DNA from: Tenodera sinensis
Lineage: Eukaryota > Arthropoda > Insecta > Mantodea > Mantidae
DNA length: 64,000 bases
Direction: 5' to 3'
NCBI GenBank assembly: GCA_030765045.1
Contig: CM060964.1
Location: 142,057,868-142,121,867 of the forward strand
The position numbers and the translations under genes are program-made. The notes under the pieces are model-generated. The model made no database searches and was not told the DNA's origin. It saw only the letters and a list, made by a program, of their open reading frames with translations. Positions 10,655 to 21,875 of this stretch are shown here, piece after piece. Numbering within the stretch: the first letter of the stretch is position 1; each line of letters begins with the position of its first letter.

Positions 10655-10742
10655 CCTGTCTATTTAGCATAATGGTTATGGTACCCGGACATGAAGGCAC
10701 AAACGTATTAAAAGCGCAGGTTCAAATACCCACAACACCATA
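10655..10742 (+). mobile_element. tRNA-like SINE remnant
   Basis: An A-box-like segment (tagcataatggttatggta) is followed about 45 bp later by a B-box-like ggttcaaatacc. This spacing is typical of pol III promoters in tRNA-derived SINEs. No cloverleaf closes and no tail was recognised, so it is not called a tRNA gene. Confidence 0.4.
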
Positions 10743-11670
10743 CTTTTTATGTTCTGTTTTCTTTCCTTCTTCATAAGTGCATGTTTAATCTAATTTGATT
10801 TGCATAAAACATTTGTGTTGTAATTTTTCATTTAATTAATGTTTAAACTTTTTGTTCCAAGTTTGTTTAACTATTATTTACACTTGCATGACCTAAATAG
10901 TAGGTACACACAGAGAATTTTGTTTTCACTTAAATGAGATGGTTCAAGCCAAACGCAATGTTACTGTGTGCTGAAGGAAATGGGAAATGAGACGTGGGCG
11001 ATTTGAGTAGGAAACAGGCACCACATGGTGGTGTTAGGGACTTCCAGGGTTATTAAGTCATCTATTGGCAGTATTAGACATTTGTCATGCTAACACATAA
11101 GTATTCAGCACCTCTTTGGGGAGTTTTAGTACTTTGTGCTTATTACTTGGTTCAACATTTTGTGAATTGTTTACAGCAGCTCAACTGTTGGAAGGAAAAT
11201 TTCTCTTATTGACACGGACAAATAGCCTACAGTCAGCTTCAGACAAATGGCAATACATAAACCTCTAGCTAAGTCATCATATGTGAGAAGAAGCAAAGTA
11301 AACAACACTCTGTGCATTGTGTATGATGGTCGTATTTTGCTATTTTAAACCAAATGCACAACATTTCTCCCCTCGTCGGGTTTGAACTTTGTTTTATTAG
11401 GTCCACAGTCAGCCAACATAACCGTGCTGCCATAGCACATGCTTTAGAACTGCCCTATATTTCTGTAGTCACTCGTCACAAGCTATTATCCATTGCAGTG
11501 GCATGCAGCCACATGTGAGGTGTCCAATTTAAGTGCTTTTCGTAGTGCTGCAATTTAGAAGTGCTTCTTCAGAGAGACGGCAGACAGGCTTCAGTAAGTT
11601 CCTAATAAGCACTACTTTGACTCCAGTGGATAATATTGATATATTTCTTTCTGGTTATGATTTATTGGTC
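10743..11670. other. No feature recognised
   Basis: AT-rich intronic-type sequence; only short random frames were seen. Confidence 0.5.
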
Positions 11671-11689
11671 ACAATCTCAAGTTACTTAT

Positions 11690-11785
11690 TACTTATTACT
11701 ATTACTTATATGTATAACTTATTAATTTGACATCATATATCACATCATCTCACACATCACATTATATCACACACACACACGAAGA
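11690..11785. repeat. Simple repeats (TTACTTA and CA-rich)
   Basis: Imperfect ttacttatta copies are followed by catcatatatcacatcatct and a short (CA) run at 11772-11780. The CA-rich part directly abuts the 3' end of the adjacent minus-strand LINE relic and is probably its tail. Confidence 0.6.
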
Positions 11786-12370
11786 GGCAAAAGCCAGAAT
11801 AAAAAAATAGCAAAATTATAAAAAAGGTATCAAAAGATAAGAAATTTCAAGATCTAAAGTTCTAAATTCTTAGTTTCATGTTTGCTATTGATAAAAACTT
11901 CAAAGTTCTTTCGACTGCTTGTTTATCGTCCACCAAGACTTCCAAGTTTGGCAGGCAGTTGCAGAGAGTCTCAAAGCTGTGCTAGGAGAACACACTCTAG
12001 CAGCATGTAATGGACCGATAAAAGGTTGTTGCACAGTGGACAAAGAGGAGTAGGTTCCCGTTTAAAAAGGTAACCATACAAAAAATTGCAGTGGCCAATT
12101 CGTAACCGAGCCAAAATCATCTCCTCGTGACAATATATACAAAAGGAAGTTACCCAGCTTATCGGTAGTTCTTTCACTTCTCTAAGCTTATTACCGCAGA
12201 GAGCTGACCACTCTTCATGTCAGCACAACAGCACCGCTCTCTGCTCTTCTAGGATTAAGTCTTCCAAAGTAATACGAGAGATGGTAATGCTGGGTTCTGT
12301 GGTTGCCACCTTTGCTACTGAATCTGCCATTTCATTCCCTGGCAAACCTATGGAAATCTTTTGAATGCTA
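11765..12370 (-). pseudogene. LINE ORF2 C-terminus relic (RNase H end and zinc-knuckle region)
   Basis: The minus strand reads GLPGNEMADSVAKVAT (end of an RNase H domain), then, after one in-frame TGA, REVKELPISWVTS, EEMILARLRIGHC and PLCPLCNNLLSVHYMLLEC. This is the Cys/His C-terminal segment typical of RNase H-bearing I/R1/LOA-type LINEs. The large LINE at 21.7-32 kb has the same arrangement with clearly different residues, so this is a related, older copy. It is 5'-truncated at about 12370 and ends in a CA-rich tail near 11765. Confidence 0.75.
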
Positions 12371-12414
12371 CCTGATAGTCAAAAAATAAATATATGTAGT
12401 TCTATTGACCTGCG

Positions 12415-12672
12415 TCAAATGTATAAAGCTAAGTAGCTGAGATAGGCAGGACATGTCATCCAAATGATGGAAAATGACCCAGCTAGGAAGGTTTTATTAT
12501 CAGATCCAGGAGGCAAGTCCCATAAGGGAAGACTTAAGTTGTGGTGGGAGGAAGGAATCGAAGAGGATGCTGCAGGAGCAGGATATAGAAACTGAAAAGT
12601 GGTTGCTCAAAATAGAGAGGAATGGTGGAAGCTCTTGAAGATGGCCAAGGCCCACCCCGGGCTGTAGTTTCA
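12415..12672 (+). pseudogene. LINE reverse-transcriptase C-terminal relic
   Basis: The plus strand reads AGHVIQMMENDPARKVLL, SDPGGK, then WWEEGIEEDAAGAGYRN, a TGA, and KVVAQNREEWWKLL...AKAHPGL. This is the well-known C-terminal tail of endonuclease-reverse transcriptase type LINEs. One internal stop is present and nothing upstream is preserved. It lies head-on to the minus-strand LINE relic ending at 12370. Confidence 0.65.
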
Positions 12673-13885
12673 AAGAAGCAGTAGTTCAAATGACCAGCAT
12701 GCACTTGCGAGCTGTGCTCTCCATCAATTTAAATGCAATTGTTAACTACGCAAGTACAGTTAGTCATATGATGCAAATGGGTTAATGCTTTCAGCTCCTT
12801 GGTCACAACTTGGTTAACAATCTGTATTGATAATCACACTTAATATGGTTACTTTGGTAAGATTTATTTGTAAACCCTAAGTTCATTGAGAAGCGCACTG
12901 TAAGTTGCAAAACATCTTATCACAGTGGCTAAATACCATTTAAACTGCATGAACCAAAATAAAAATGGGGGAAAAAATGTCCTGTGGCAAATTATTTACA
13001 TAGATTAACCCTGCCTATCTGTTGTTGGCCATTTCAAAATGTTTCCATAAAGGTGCAGAGTATCCTGAGGATTTAATTTACAACTTCAACATCTTGTAAA
13101 TTCTTCAAATTTATAGGAACTTTGTCCTTGTATACCTTTCCAGATGGCATGGTAAGGTGTTTTAGCAATTGAAGCTTTCATTTAGTGATGGCTTGCTTAG
13201 TCACATTTTTCTTGTGAAGAGGATCATTTCTTTTTCTCTTAGGTAATCTGGTGAAACCACTTACTACAGCATGAGTAAACAACAATTAATGCATAAGAAG
13301 CTATGTGACAATGACAGTGTGGTAACCAGAAATTAGAACATACCGTAACTATAATATAGTACATCAATGACAATGCTTTTCTCCTCTATTAACATTAAGC
13401 ATGTAACCATTTTGCATACAAGGAAAAACAAGACGATTTTGCATGCAGTTTCATGCACCTTCTTTAAATAATGTTGAATACCATTCTTATTAAAACCTTG
13501 ACTTAGTAATGCTCTTTATGCTCTGATTGGTTCAATTAATTTTACCTTATTTTTTAGCTAGATTTTCCTTTGGAGACCAAATTCTGAAGATTCACTATGA
13601 TGGGTAAACAGTGAAGTAGATTTATACTTCAGAATTATCAAATTTCACTCTTAAATATGATGCAAGATAAATACTCAGTGAATTAGACTACTGCAAATTG
13701 GTTAAGAAGGAGGTGCCTATGACGTTGCAACAGATTTTGCTAGTGTGTAACTTAACCACCTCTACTCAGACAAAGCCTTTACAGTCAATGCCATATTCCA
13801 TTGTATAATTGTCACCATTGCAAATAGTTGCACCATGATTTAGAGACACCTGATAATTGTGACATTAATACTCCAGGTGTTCACT
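12673..13885. other. No feature assigned
   Basis: Mostly AT-rich. On the minus strand near 13260-13180 a short basic peptide (LPKRKRNDPLHKKNVTKQ) appears without stops, but it has no recognisable family and no splice borders. Confidence 0.4.
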
Positions 13886-13899
13886 ATCAAGAAATATTG

Positions 13900-14030
13900 A
13901 AAAATAACCTGTTAGGTTCGTGGGACAGAGTACAGGATATACAGCACATTGTAATATATTCTATACTGGGACTTGAATCTTCCGCTCTATGCACAGCTGC
14001 TTTTAACCACTGAGCTACCATGGCAACATG
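13900..14030 (-). mobile_element. tRNA-derived SINE remnant
   Basis: On the minus strand, gtagctcagtggttaaaagc (A box) is followed by gattcaagtccc (B-box-like), with the spacing of a tRNA head. It continues into unrelated sequence toward 13900. Poor stem pairing argues against a functional tRNA. Confidence 0.5.
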
Positions 14031-14397
14031 ACGGTATGACATTAAATTCTGATTTGCAATTTCCGGGTAGATCACCACAGAATCACTATTCATAAGAACT
14101 GAAGCTCCAGGCTTTAAGGTTTTTATTATAATTTACATAATAAGGCCAATATGGCAACTATTTTATGCCAATACCGTCTTTGTCTCTAACTTTCCAACAA
14201 CATGTGTTTTCTGTATTTTCATTTTCTTTCTCCTTCTTGTACTGATATCTACAACAAGTATTTCCTTTTGCATGTGCCTATACTATTTCATTCTTCCATG
14301 GCACATGACATATTAATCCAATGAACTGATTCATTTCTTTCATAGATTCAATATGATATAATTTACTAATAAGGTACCTATAAGAATCTGATAAGTT

Positions 14398-14480
14398 ACT
14401 AACTTATTGTGGGGCTGTAATGACCTAGCTGTCGATGGGCCCTTAAACCCTAACCACTCACTCACTCACTAACTTATTGT
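14398..14480 (+). mobile_element. 57-bp LINE insertion flanked by a 13-bp target duplication
   Basis: ACTAACTTATTGT occurs at 14398-14410 and again at 14468-14480. Between them lies only the 3' tip of a LINE (tgacctagctgtcgatgggc, then ccttaaaccc and an actcactcactc tail). The same tip is found at the 3' ends near 39767 and 46860. This is a severely 5'-truncated but otherwise complete retrotransposition event. Confidence 0.85.
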
Positions 14481-15430
14481 TTGGTACCTGCACATGCATA
14501 TTTGATAAGCACTTCTTACACAGAGCACAAATGCAGCTATCAGAACATGTATGCAAATTACTGTATAACCACATTCTTGATCAAGAGCACATTCTGTACC
14601 ATTTATCTTTGAGGGTTTTTGGAACTAATGCAGTATTTTAATTTATTTTTGGATATGAAGAAGTGCCATTTAAAACAAATCATTGCATACATAAATGTAA
14701 CTATTAAAATTATAAATGGGATGAGCATGTTTTGTTTTGAAACCTCTTATATAGACTGATTTTACTCACCAATAACTTATGCCAGCTTCTTGCATTCAAG
14801 AAGATAAGTATTACCCATTTAAAAATATTTTGGATCATATATTTACGGTGATTAGAATTAATGAAAGATAAAAATGACAGCACTAGTCATGATTAATTTT
14901 TACATAATATAATATCACCCCAAATTAGCCTTATTACCAACTAATATTCAACAGAGGAAACAAAATTGAAATGAAATGAAAGGCATTTTATAGGTTTAAG
15001 ATAAGATTAGGGGAAGCCCATAAAAGCATTATATATCAAATTACAGTGAATGAAATAAAATTAATACAATACAAAGCAATATATTCACAGGAAGTCATGC
15101 TGCCCACGATTAACTGCAGACAGCTCAAACAGTACAAGCATTAAACTGCATGTAAATAAAAAATGATGTACGGTAGGGAACAATTAAGAATTTATATGTA
15201 ATTGACACTTCAATGTACCTATACTTAATACAATCTCTTGTTTTTTTGGACATTTTTCATTGCTTACCATGTTACAGAGAATTTGCTCTTGTTTTCTTGT
15301 TCTTTCTAATTCAAATAACAAAGCTTGCTTGCTTGCTATGAAAGCAAGCAGACACAACTGATAATTAAATTATGATAATCATCTAAATACCTACTAGTTC
15401 TCTCCATGGTAAATACCTCTAAAGGCTTAC
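14481..15430. other. PDE11 intron sequence, no other feature
   Basis: AT-rich intron after the leftmost exon (the gene runs leftward). A small hairpin is visible at about 15325-15350 (gcttgcttgct...aagcaagc). No further PDE11 exon was recognised. Confidence 0.5.
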
Positions 15431-15538
15431 CTGTGCCACTCCAATGACAACATTACTACAGTCTTTGATTGGCATGCAGAGAAGAGTTCTTGTTTTATAT
15501 CCTGTTCTTGCATCAATATCATGGTTGAATCTATCATC
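15431..15538 (-). CDS. Pde11: PDE11 exon (end of first GAF domain), 108 nt
   Basis: Minus-strand exon bordered by acceptor gatttcag and donor gtaagc. It has 36 complete codons in phase 0, starting DDRFNHDIDARTGYKTR and ending in VVIGVAQ. It continues the protein directly after DAYK of the exon at 34978-35128. The DDRFN..ID..TGY, LLCMPI and GVAQ signatures are the C-terminal half of a PDE-type GAF domain, which binds cyclic nucleotide or mediates dimerisation. The next exon (expected to begin near VINK) was not found within the 15.4 kb to the left. Confidence 0.92.
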
Positions 15539-16364
15539 CTGAAATCAAGAATTTCAGCTTGAATTTGCACACAAACTGAATGTGGATGGGATCTATCATG
15601 GGCATAACATACTTGGCAATAAAATAACCTGTAAATGAAAATGAAACTTTAATTTCTACACCATTTAGCTAATTAAGTGCAATTTAACCCTGTACAGCCA
15701 GTTATTTTTTCTATTGAAGTTATACATTAATGTCACTTATAACCTACCATGATATTTAGATCAGAGTTGGCTCCAAACCTTTTGCTGCCCTGTGCAATAA
15801 TTACTAGTGTCATCACCCCTCATGATTCAGACACAACCTAATTGAATCTGCAATGTCACTAAGGCATGCATGTGCACATGCATACATGGATGGCCAATAA
15901 ATAAAACTCAAGATGAAGTATATGTGATATGTGGTGAAAGAACAAATCTGCTCCGAGAGAAAGATAAAAGCAAGTCACACACTGAAAATGTTAATATTTT
16001 AGGTTTATTCCTTCAACAGGAGATTCAAAGATTAATAACATAAAAACATACACGACACTCAACTGAACTGGATAATAATCATTATTATGGGGTATGGGTA
16101 CAATGGAGGCAGACACTTTGCACACTGTGACCTATGGTGAATCTATTGTAGCCTTCTCCCCCAGGAGAAGGCAATAAAGCTATATTAGCTTGAAATACTC
16201 CCATTTATAAATATGATGCACACAGGATGTTTTGATGATGATATCCAAAGCAACCGACTGTGGCACATAATTTATCATTATATAACAAAGATCTCCAGAA
16301 AGTCACTAAAATTTAAGCATAAGTTTTAATAATTATTTATTTATGCCAACAAACTTACTGTTGG
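15539..16364. other. PDE11 intron sequence, no other feature
   Basis: AT-rich. The branch-point region and acceptor of the exon at 15538 are at its left edge. Nothing else was recognised. Confidence 0.5.
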
Positions 16365-16555
16365 TGTTTTTAAACACACAAGCCGTGTGTGGGCAAAGTT
16401 TGAGAGGTAGAACTGGAACTTAAAAATTCAATGTGGTTTACCAGGAAAAATACAAACTGGTTTGAGAATTTAATGCCATTCTCGCAGTTTGTCACAATAG
16501 CTCAATGGTTAGAGCAGCCACCTCTCATAATTTTTAATTCCTACCTACCTTCAAA
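16365..16555. mobile_element. SINE-like repeat shared with 41.73 kb
   Basis: The string cacacaagccgtgtgtgg, a run near agaggtagaactgg and aaaaattcaatg recur with few changes at about 41730-41785, so this is a dispersed repeat. It is followed by a tRNA-like A box (aatagctcaatggttagagc) at about 16497-16520. Borders are uncertain. Confidence 0.5.
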
Positions 16556-16680
16556 TATCTTAAATTAGTTAAAATTTATGGACAGGATGATTGCACTGCA
16601 GTTTCACTTATTAGGTTATGTTACTTTGAACAATTGTTTCGACAACAAATGTTGCCAACATCTGCTGTGTGCTGGAATCC

Positions 16681-16743
16681 TCCTTTGTATTGCTCATGAT
16701 GTTGTCCTCTCTTTTTACCAGCACCATGAGCAGTACAAAGGAG
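16681..16743. repeat. Short foldback
   Basis: tcctttgtattgctcatgat at 16681 is an almost perfect reverse complement of caccatgagcagtacaaagg ending at about 16742. The arms are about 21 bp with a 20-bp loop. It could be a MITE remnant or chance; no target duplication was recognised. Confidence 0.4.
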
Positions 16744-18630
16744 CCTATGGCATATCTTAAATAATTCTCTGGTAGTTCATGCTCCAACCACAATAACTGC
16801 AATTATTGAAAAGACTGGCAACTTATTGTCTTCTTTCAGAGCATGCTAAGCTGAGCTGCCATGAGTAACTCATTTCCTGTATTATTCCACTAAGGATTGC
16901 AGACATTTTGGAAGAAATATTAAGGAAAGTACATAATGAAAATACATAAATAGCATTCATTAGAAGTGTTGGGAACATAGGACGTGTAAGAAGTTTATCA
17001 ATCCCTATTTTATGACTCTGTAAAAATAAAAAAAAAAATTATGAGCTTTCATCTACCAGGAGATCCCCTGTGGCTTCTGCTGCATGGTTTAGGTTTTCGT
17101 AGCACACTGACTTAATTGCTTTTTTAGTAGTGCAGTGATTATGCTTGGTTTCTGCTGTGTAGTGCTTGCTACCACAGTATAGATGGTGGTTTCTTTTTCC
17201 TTCCTTATTAATCCTTAAATGTTAATTATATTCTCATTAATATGCAATTTTGTCAAAGACTTATAATTATAAAGCTTTCTATTTTACATATGCTGCCATG
17301 ACATGTACACCAGTTTGTTAGGATTGCCTACACACCACCTAACAATTCTTAATTAACACAATGTTATCTTCATAACTAAATAAACAAAGTACTGTAGAAT
17401 CTGGATTTACAAAACATCCTGTCATTGGTAGAATAGTGATAGGCTATTACAACATAGCCAGAAAATCCCAATATGTTTGTAATATGTGAAATCCGCATAT
17501 GTACCTACATAGATTCTTAGAAACATTTAACACTTGAGTTGGACTGGCAGAGGACTCAGATTTGACAAGCAGTTCGTTGTCTTCTTGGCTATGTGAATTC
17601 ACCAGTGCATGCAGGGATAAGTGATGGCGTCCACTATGAATATATATTAAGAGCATACAAGTTATTTACGTTAATGACTGGTTTCAGCAACTGATGTTAA
17701 AAAGTATTTTAACACCTTGTTTACTAAAAGTTATTAGAAGTTTGACATAATGTTAAAGCTCAAGCATTTCATCAAGTTTTTACATGTTTGTTAGCTAACA
17801 CTGTTAACACCAAGAACAATTGTGAACAACGGTTCACAAGAACACACTGACTAAGCTTCTGAATGCACTTTTTGCCTGCATATCACAGCATTCCCTCTTT
17901 CTGTAGCAGACAACTAGTTATGTTCATGGATATATTACCACATAATTTTCTGATTATTTGAGGTTAGAATCATTATGTCAATCAAGAAATCTAGATGCAG
18001 AGGAACTAATTTTTCGCTATTCAAAAAGGTGTTAACTAGAGCACTAAATACTAAGTATAGAAGAATTATCATGTGGGGGAGGGAAATGACTGGCTTAAAC
18101 CACTGGAGAAGGAGAAAGTCTACATGGACTTTAATTGCAGTGCTTGCATTTCTCTCAGAAGCAACTAAGGCAATTTTGTGCTATCATAAAACACAGCACA
18201 AAAATGTCAGGAGTACAGAGTGTTTACAATGGTGTGAAACTGGATGAAAGTGTGTTATCACTGGTCGAGGATCATTCACACCCAAGCTGAAATACTGTTT
18301 GCTCCTTGAAGAAATTGCTTCAGAAATCTTTTGGATAAATCCACAAAAGGTAGCTATGCAGACTCCAACACTATGTATCGTATACCATTAAATAAAAAGT
18401 GATCATAACATTAAAGCTTAATGTATTTACATCTGTAGCCTGTTTATGTTGGTATTAGTTTAACCTCTCTCCTATTTTTCCTACAACTCTCTCATGAACA
18501 CTTTGGACAGTCTATTAGTTCAAAACTTCCTCCTTTTGCAGCTTTCAAAATGATTATCACATACACCTCTTCTTTGGTTATGAATAGCATTAAGTGTTCT
18601 ACTTATAAGTTCGTCGCCATTGCCTCAAAT
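16744..18630. other. PDE11 intron sequence, no other feature
   Basis: AT-rich. A 90-codon frame at 17975-18247 encodes a basic peptide with no family resemblance that I recognise; I do not treat it as a gene. Confidence 0.45.
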
Positions 18631-18639
18631 AAACAATGA

Positions 18640-21600
18640 TTAGCAGAGGAGGAAATAGCATAGTTGATAGGCAGCCTCCAGGGATGGACAAAAGATGTTG
18701 TCAACGTGATTCTGGGTCGAGGGTGTCTGGAGACAACAGGGAGGCTCTCGAAAACCAGTCTGGGAACCATGTCTGGCTGCAGCCTATTGTGGTTGAGGCT
18801 GCAACAGCCAGAGAAGATGCTGCAGGAGCTCACTCTGGTCCTTGAACAGCTGCTGAACAAGGTTCTGGTGAACCTCTCAATCAGCTACATTTCCAAGGAA
18901 TCTGCCGACCCCATTGTTGATGGGATGTGTGACACCAATATATGTCAGCGTGTAATGCTCAGTGATTACAAGACCATCCAAGAGATGGTCACGGCCGCAC
19001 TAAGGATGGAGGAGGCCAAGATAACAACTAACCTACCTCAGAGACCAGAAGCATCCGATATGATGGGGACAAAAGATCTGCACAAAGATGACGGAGATCT
19101 CCCAGTGGTGCGTGCTGGAGGTGTGACCAGCCAGGATACCTAGTGAAAGATTGTCCACACCACGTCGATGAGCAGGCAGGAAAAGAGCGACTACTAGAGC
19201 GGCGAGGAGCATGTCAGGGATGTCATTAGCAACACCTCAAGTGATGCAGCATGACTTGTGCAGAGACTGGATGACAGACTCTTCATGGATGGATGTCGGT
19301 CTGGGTGGTTCAGTTGGTTAGATGCTGGCCTACTGATCCCAAGGTCACGGGTTCAAATCCGGCCTAGACCAATGGCTTTTTAAGTGTGCTTTTCAGTAGA
19401 TTTACTGACATGTAAAAGAACTCCCGCGGGACGAAATTCCGGCACACCGGGGACGCTGATGTGATCCTGGCAATTGACAGCGTCCTTAAATGAAAAAAAA
19501 TTATGGATGGATGGGTACACCAAAAGCGTACTGGGTACTGTTGCAGCCGTGAACGTGATCAGACCTGAAAGGCTTGCTGTCAGGGAGACCCAATCGCCAT
19601 ACATTGCTAGTGACGGCATCGAGTGACACTTTGCCTGTGGAGAAGGAGCCTTGTTGGAGGATTGCACGTCTGTATTTCATCATGAAGGTAGCTGAGGAAG
19701 TGATACTGTGACCCATGATGCCACAGTCGACATCGAGGAGACGAGGTGATGCTCCGGAGCCCCAACGAACATATGGGGATCTGCATGATGATCCTGATGG
19801 AGGATATGACAGTGCCTGCAGGGCCAAAATTCTTGGGTTCGGTTTGGCCTGGTCTCAACCAAACCCAAGTCCGGTCCAAGCCCGAGAACAGGTTTCAATA
19901 CCAACTGGTCATCCGTTGTCGTCGTCGTTGCCGTCGTAGTCGTCGCCGTCGTCGCCGCCGCCGTCGTCAACATCATCATCTTCTTTCACTGCACTGCAAG
20001 ATGCTGAGGTAGGATGGGACCAGCAAGTCTTTCACATTCACACTACCGTCTCTAGTACCCATTTTAATCAAAGGCTGAAAGTATTCCAGGAATACTGTAC
20101 CTTTTAATAGATTAAAAGGTCTCAAGTCTTCACAACAAAGAGAAACACACGCTTTAGCTACTTGATCTTTAGCCATTTGAAGTAGCCGAGACTGAGAATG
20201 CATGAAAAATCCCAGAATTTTACTTAGTCCCATAGATGTTTTAAAAGAATGTCTGTTTGATTGTTAACCTCTTTTTGAAGCAGAGTAGCTTAAGATAGCA
20301 TGACACTTAATACACTGAGCTGCACTGAATTTTTATTCCTGTCACATTTTTGTATTTCTCGAAACTTCTTCCAAATTCCACTTTTACCACGTGTATTTTC
20401 TACTAAGATATACTCCCTTTCCCCTTTCCAATCTCACTCTAATTCCTTCAGTGCTCATTTTGGTTAGTGTGCACTGGTTACTTATTACCAGCGGAATAAC
20501 TTCCAGCATTTCTAGTCTTATGCATGTGTGCATGATCTGATAAACTCACATACTGTTGAGTTGAGGAAACATTTTACGAGCCAAGTACTAGGAGGGGAGG
20601 ATATAGTATGAACGGTATAGAAGTCAGAAGAATGATGTAATATACACAGCATCACTCACAGAACAAAAACAACAAACTGTATGTAATTGAACTGTAGCTG
20701 AGCAGCGAAAAATAAATATAGTTGCTAACATTTCTAATTCAGTGCTTTGGCTAGCAGCAGTATCCACATTTGAAATGTGTCAGCAGAATAACCATACGAA
20801 TTCCTTGTAAATAAATGCTGTGATAATTGTGTTATTCTCGACATTTCAACTTTGGTGACCAAAAATATGATAAATTACTTTTACCTCTTAATTTTCAAGC
20901 CCAGGCCTGGCCCAAGCCCAACAAACATTTTTCAAATTAAGCCCAAACCCAGCTCATGGGACGGGATGGGTCGGACCCAAAGGCTTGGCCTGTGCCCTCG
21001 CAGACCTCTGGCAGGAAGTGATGTGTCGTGAAGGCACACCTGGAAAGGCAGCAGTCAAGGAATCTGAAATTGGACCGGAAGATGCCTCTGCATGGATTAT
21101 GTGATGCCAGGGTATTGTTGGCCTGCTAGGAGGAAGTGCCTGTGAACTCATGAGGAACCGATCAGGATATACACTATGGAACGCAGCTGGGCAAGTGTGA
21201 GTCAGCTATGAGTGTAATGCCGTGGAGTCACCACCATTGCAAGATATGGAGCCCAGTTGGGAGACTTATTGAAGAGGGCAGCCAATCATCTAACTGCAGC
21301 ACTACTGGAGGGGGTCTGACTTCTACTTGGGTGATACAGTCAGTCTTCAGTCAAGAGGACAACGATTATGGCCTCATCGACCGAGTGTTCCATCACATCA
21401 ACACCAGAGGTGCCAGACCTATCCAGCACCCACCAAGATATGTTCCCTAGGCAAATCGAGCGGAGGTAACGGATATACTGTAGGACATGAGACCCAGGGG
21501 ATTATCAAAGAGTGGCAGCTTTCTTGTGAAGAAGAACAGTGAATTACGCTTCTGCGTGAAACATAGAAACTTGAATGCTTTCCCCCAAAAGCAATAAGGT

Positions 21601-21663
21601 TCACCACTAGAGCCACATATTCACACCAACTATGAGAGATTGGTCTCACACGAAGAATAAATG
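18640..21663 (+). mobile_element. Ty3/gypsy-like element, 5' part (gag to start of reverse transcriptase)
   Basis: Gag-like sequence at about 18664-19143 includes DPIVDGMCDTNICQRVMLSD and AALRMEEAK. The next frame holds a zinc knuckle, CWRCDQPGYLVKDC, in which the usual histidine is replaced by tyrosine. After a SINE insertion (19296-19502) coding is poorly preserved until about 21300-21600. There, reverse-transcriptase upstream motifs appear in changing frames (HHINTRGARPIQHPPRY, SFLVKKNSELRFCVKHRNLN). The element is interrupted by a minus-strand LINE at about 21664 and resumes at about 32010 with RNase H. The central reverse-transcriptase core is missing even after removing the LINE. LTRs were not found. 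It is antisense to PDE11 and inactive. Confidence 0.75.
19285..19513 (+). mobile_element. tRNA-derived SINE, family A, copy 1, with 11-bp target duplication
   Basis: SINE body at 19296-19502 flanked by ATGGATGGATG at 19285-19295 and 19503-19513. The tRNA-like head has an A box (tggttcagttggttagatgc) and B box (ggttcaaatcc). The body contains agtagatttactgacatgta, gacgaaattccggcacaccg and gacgctgatgtgatcctggc, with a short A-rich tail. A second copy sits at 38466-38702. The duplication in gypsy sequence shows it inserted into that element. Confidence 0.92.
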
Positions 21664-21875
21664 CAGCGGCGGCGGCGGTGGCAGCGGTAGCAGCAGCAGT
21701 GTTTTAGGGCGCACAACTGCCAAGGTTATTAGCACACAAACAAAATAAAATGACATAAAAAGTAGGGACTAAGCCCGTAGTCTAAAAACATTAAAATGTC
21801 ATCAAGACAGTGCCAGAAGCTGTAAGAGTAGAGGGAACATTCAAACACGCACAATGGGATACACAAGACATAACC

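Noticed and set aside
13010..13260. Basic peptide on the minus strand as a transposase or exon
   Set aside because: Only short stop-free stretches; no motif, inverted repeat or splice border could be tied to it.
17975..18247. 90-codon frame as a possible small gene
   Set aside because: No recognisable homology, no splice or promoter context, and length within chance expectation for 64 kb.
19680..20012. Overlapping open frames near 19.6-20.0 kb on both strands
   Set aside because: They fall in decayed gypsy sequence and a GTC/CGT-rich trinucleotide stretch; none matches a family.
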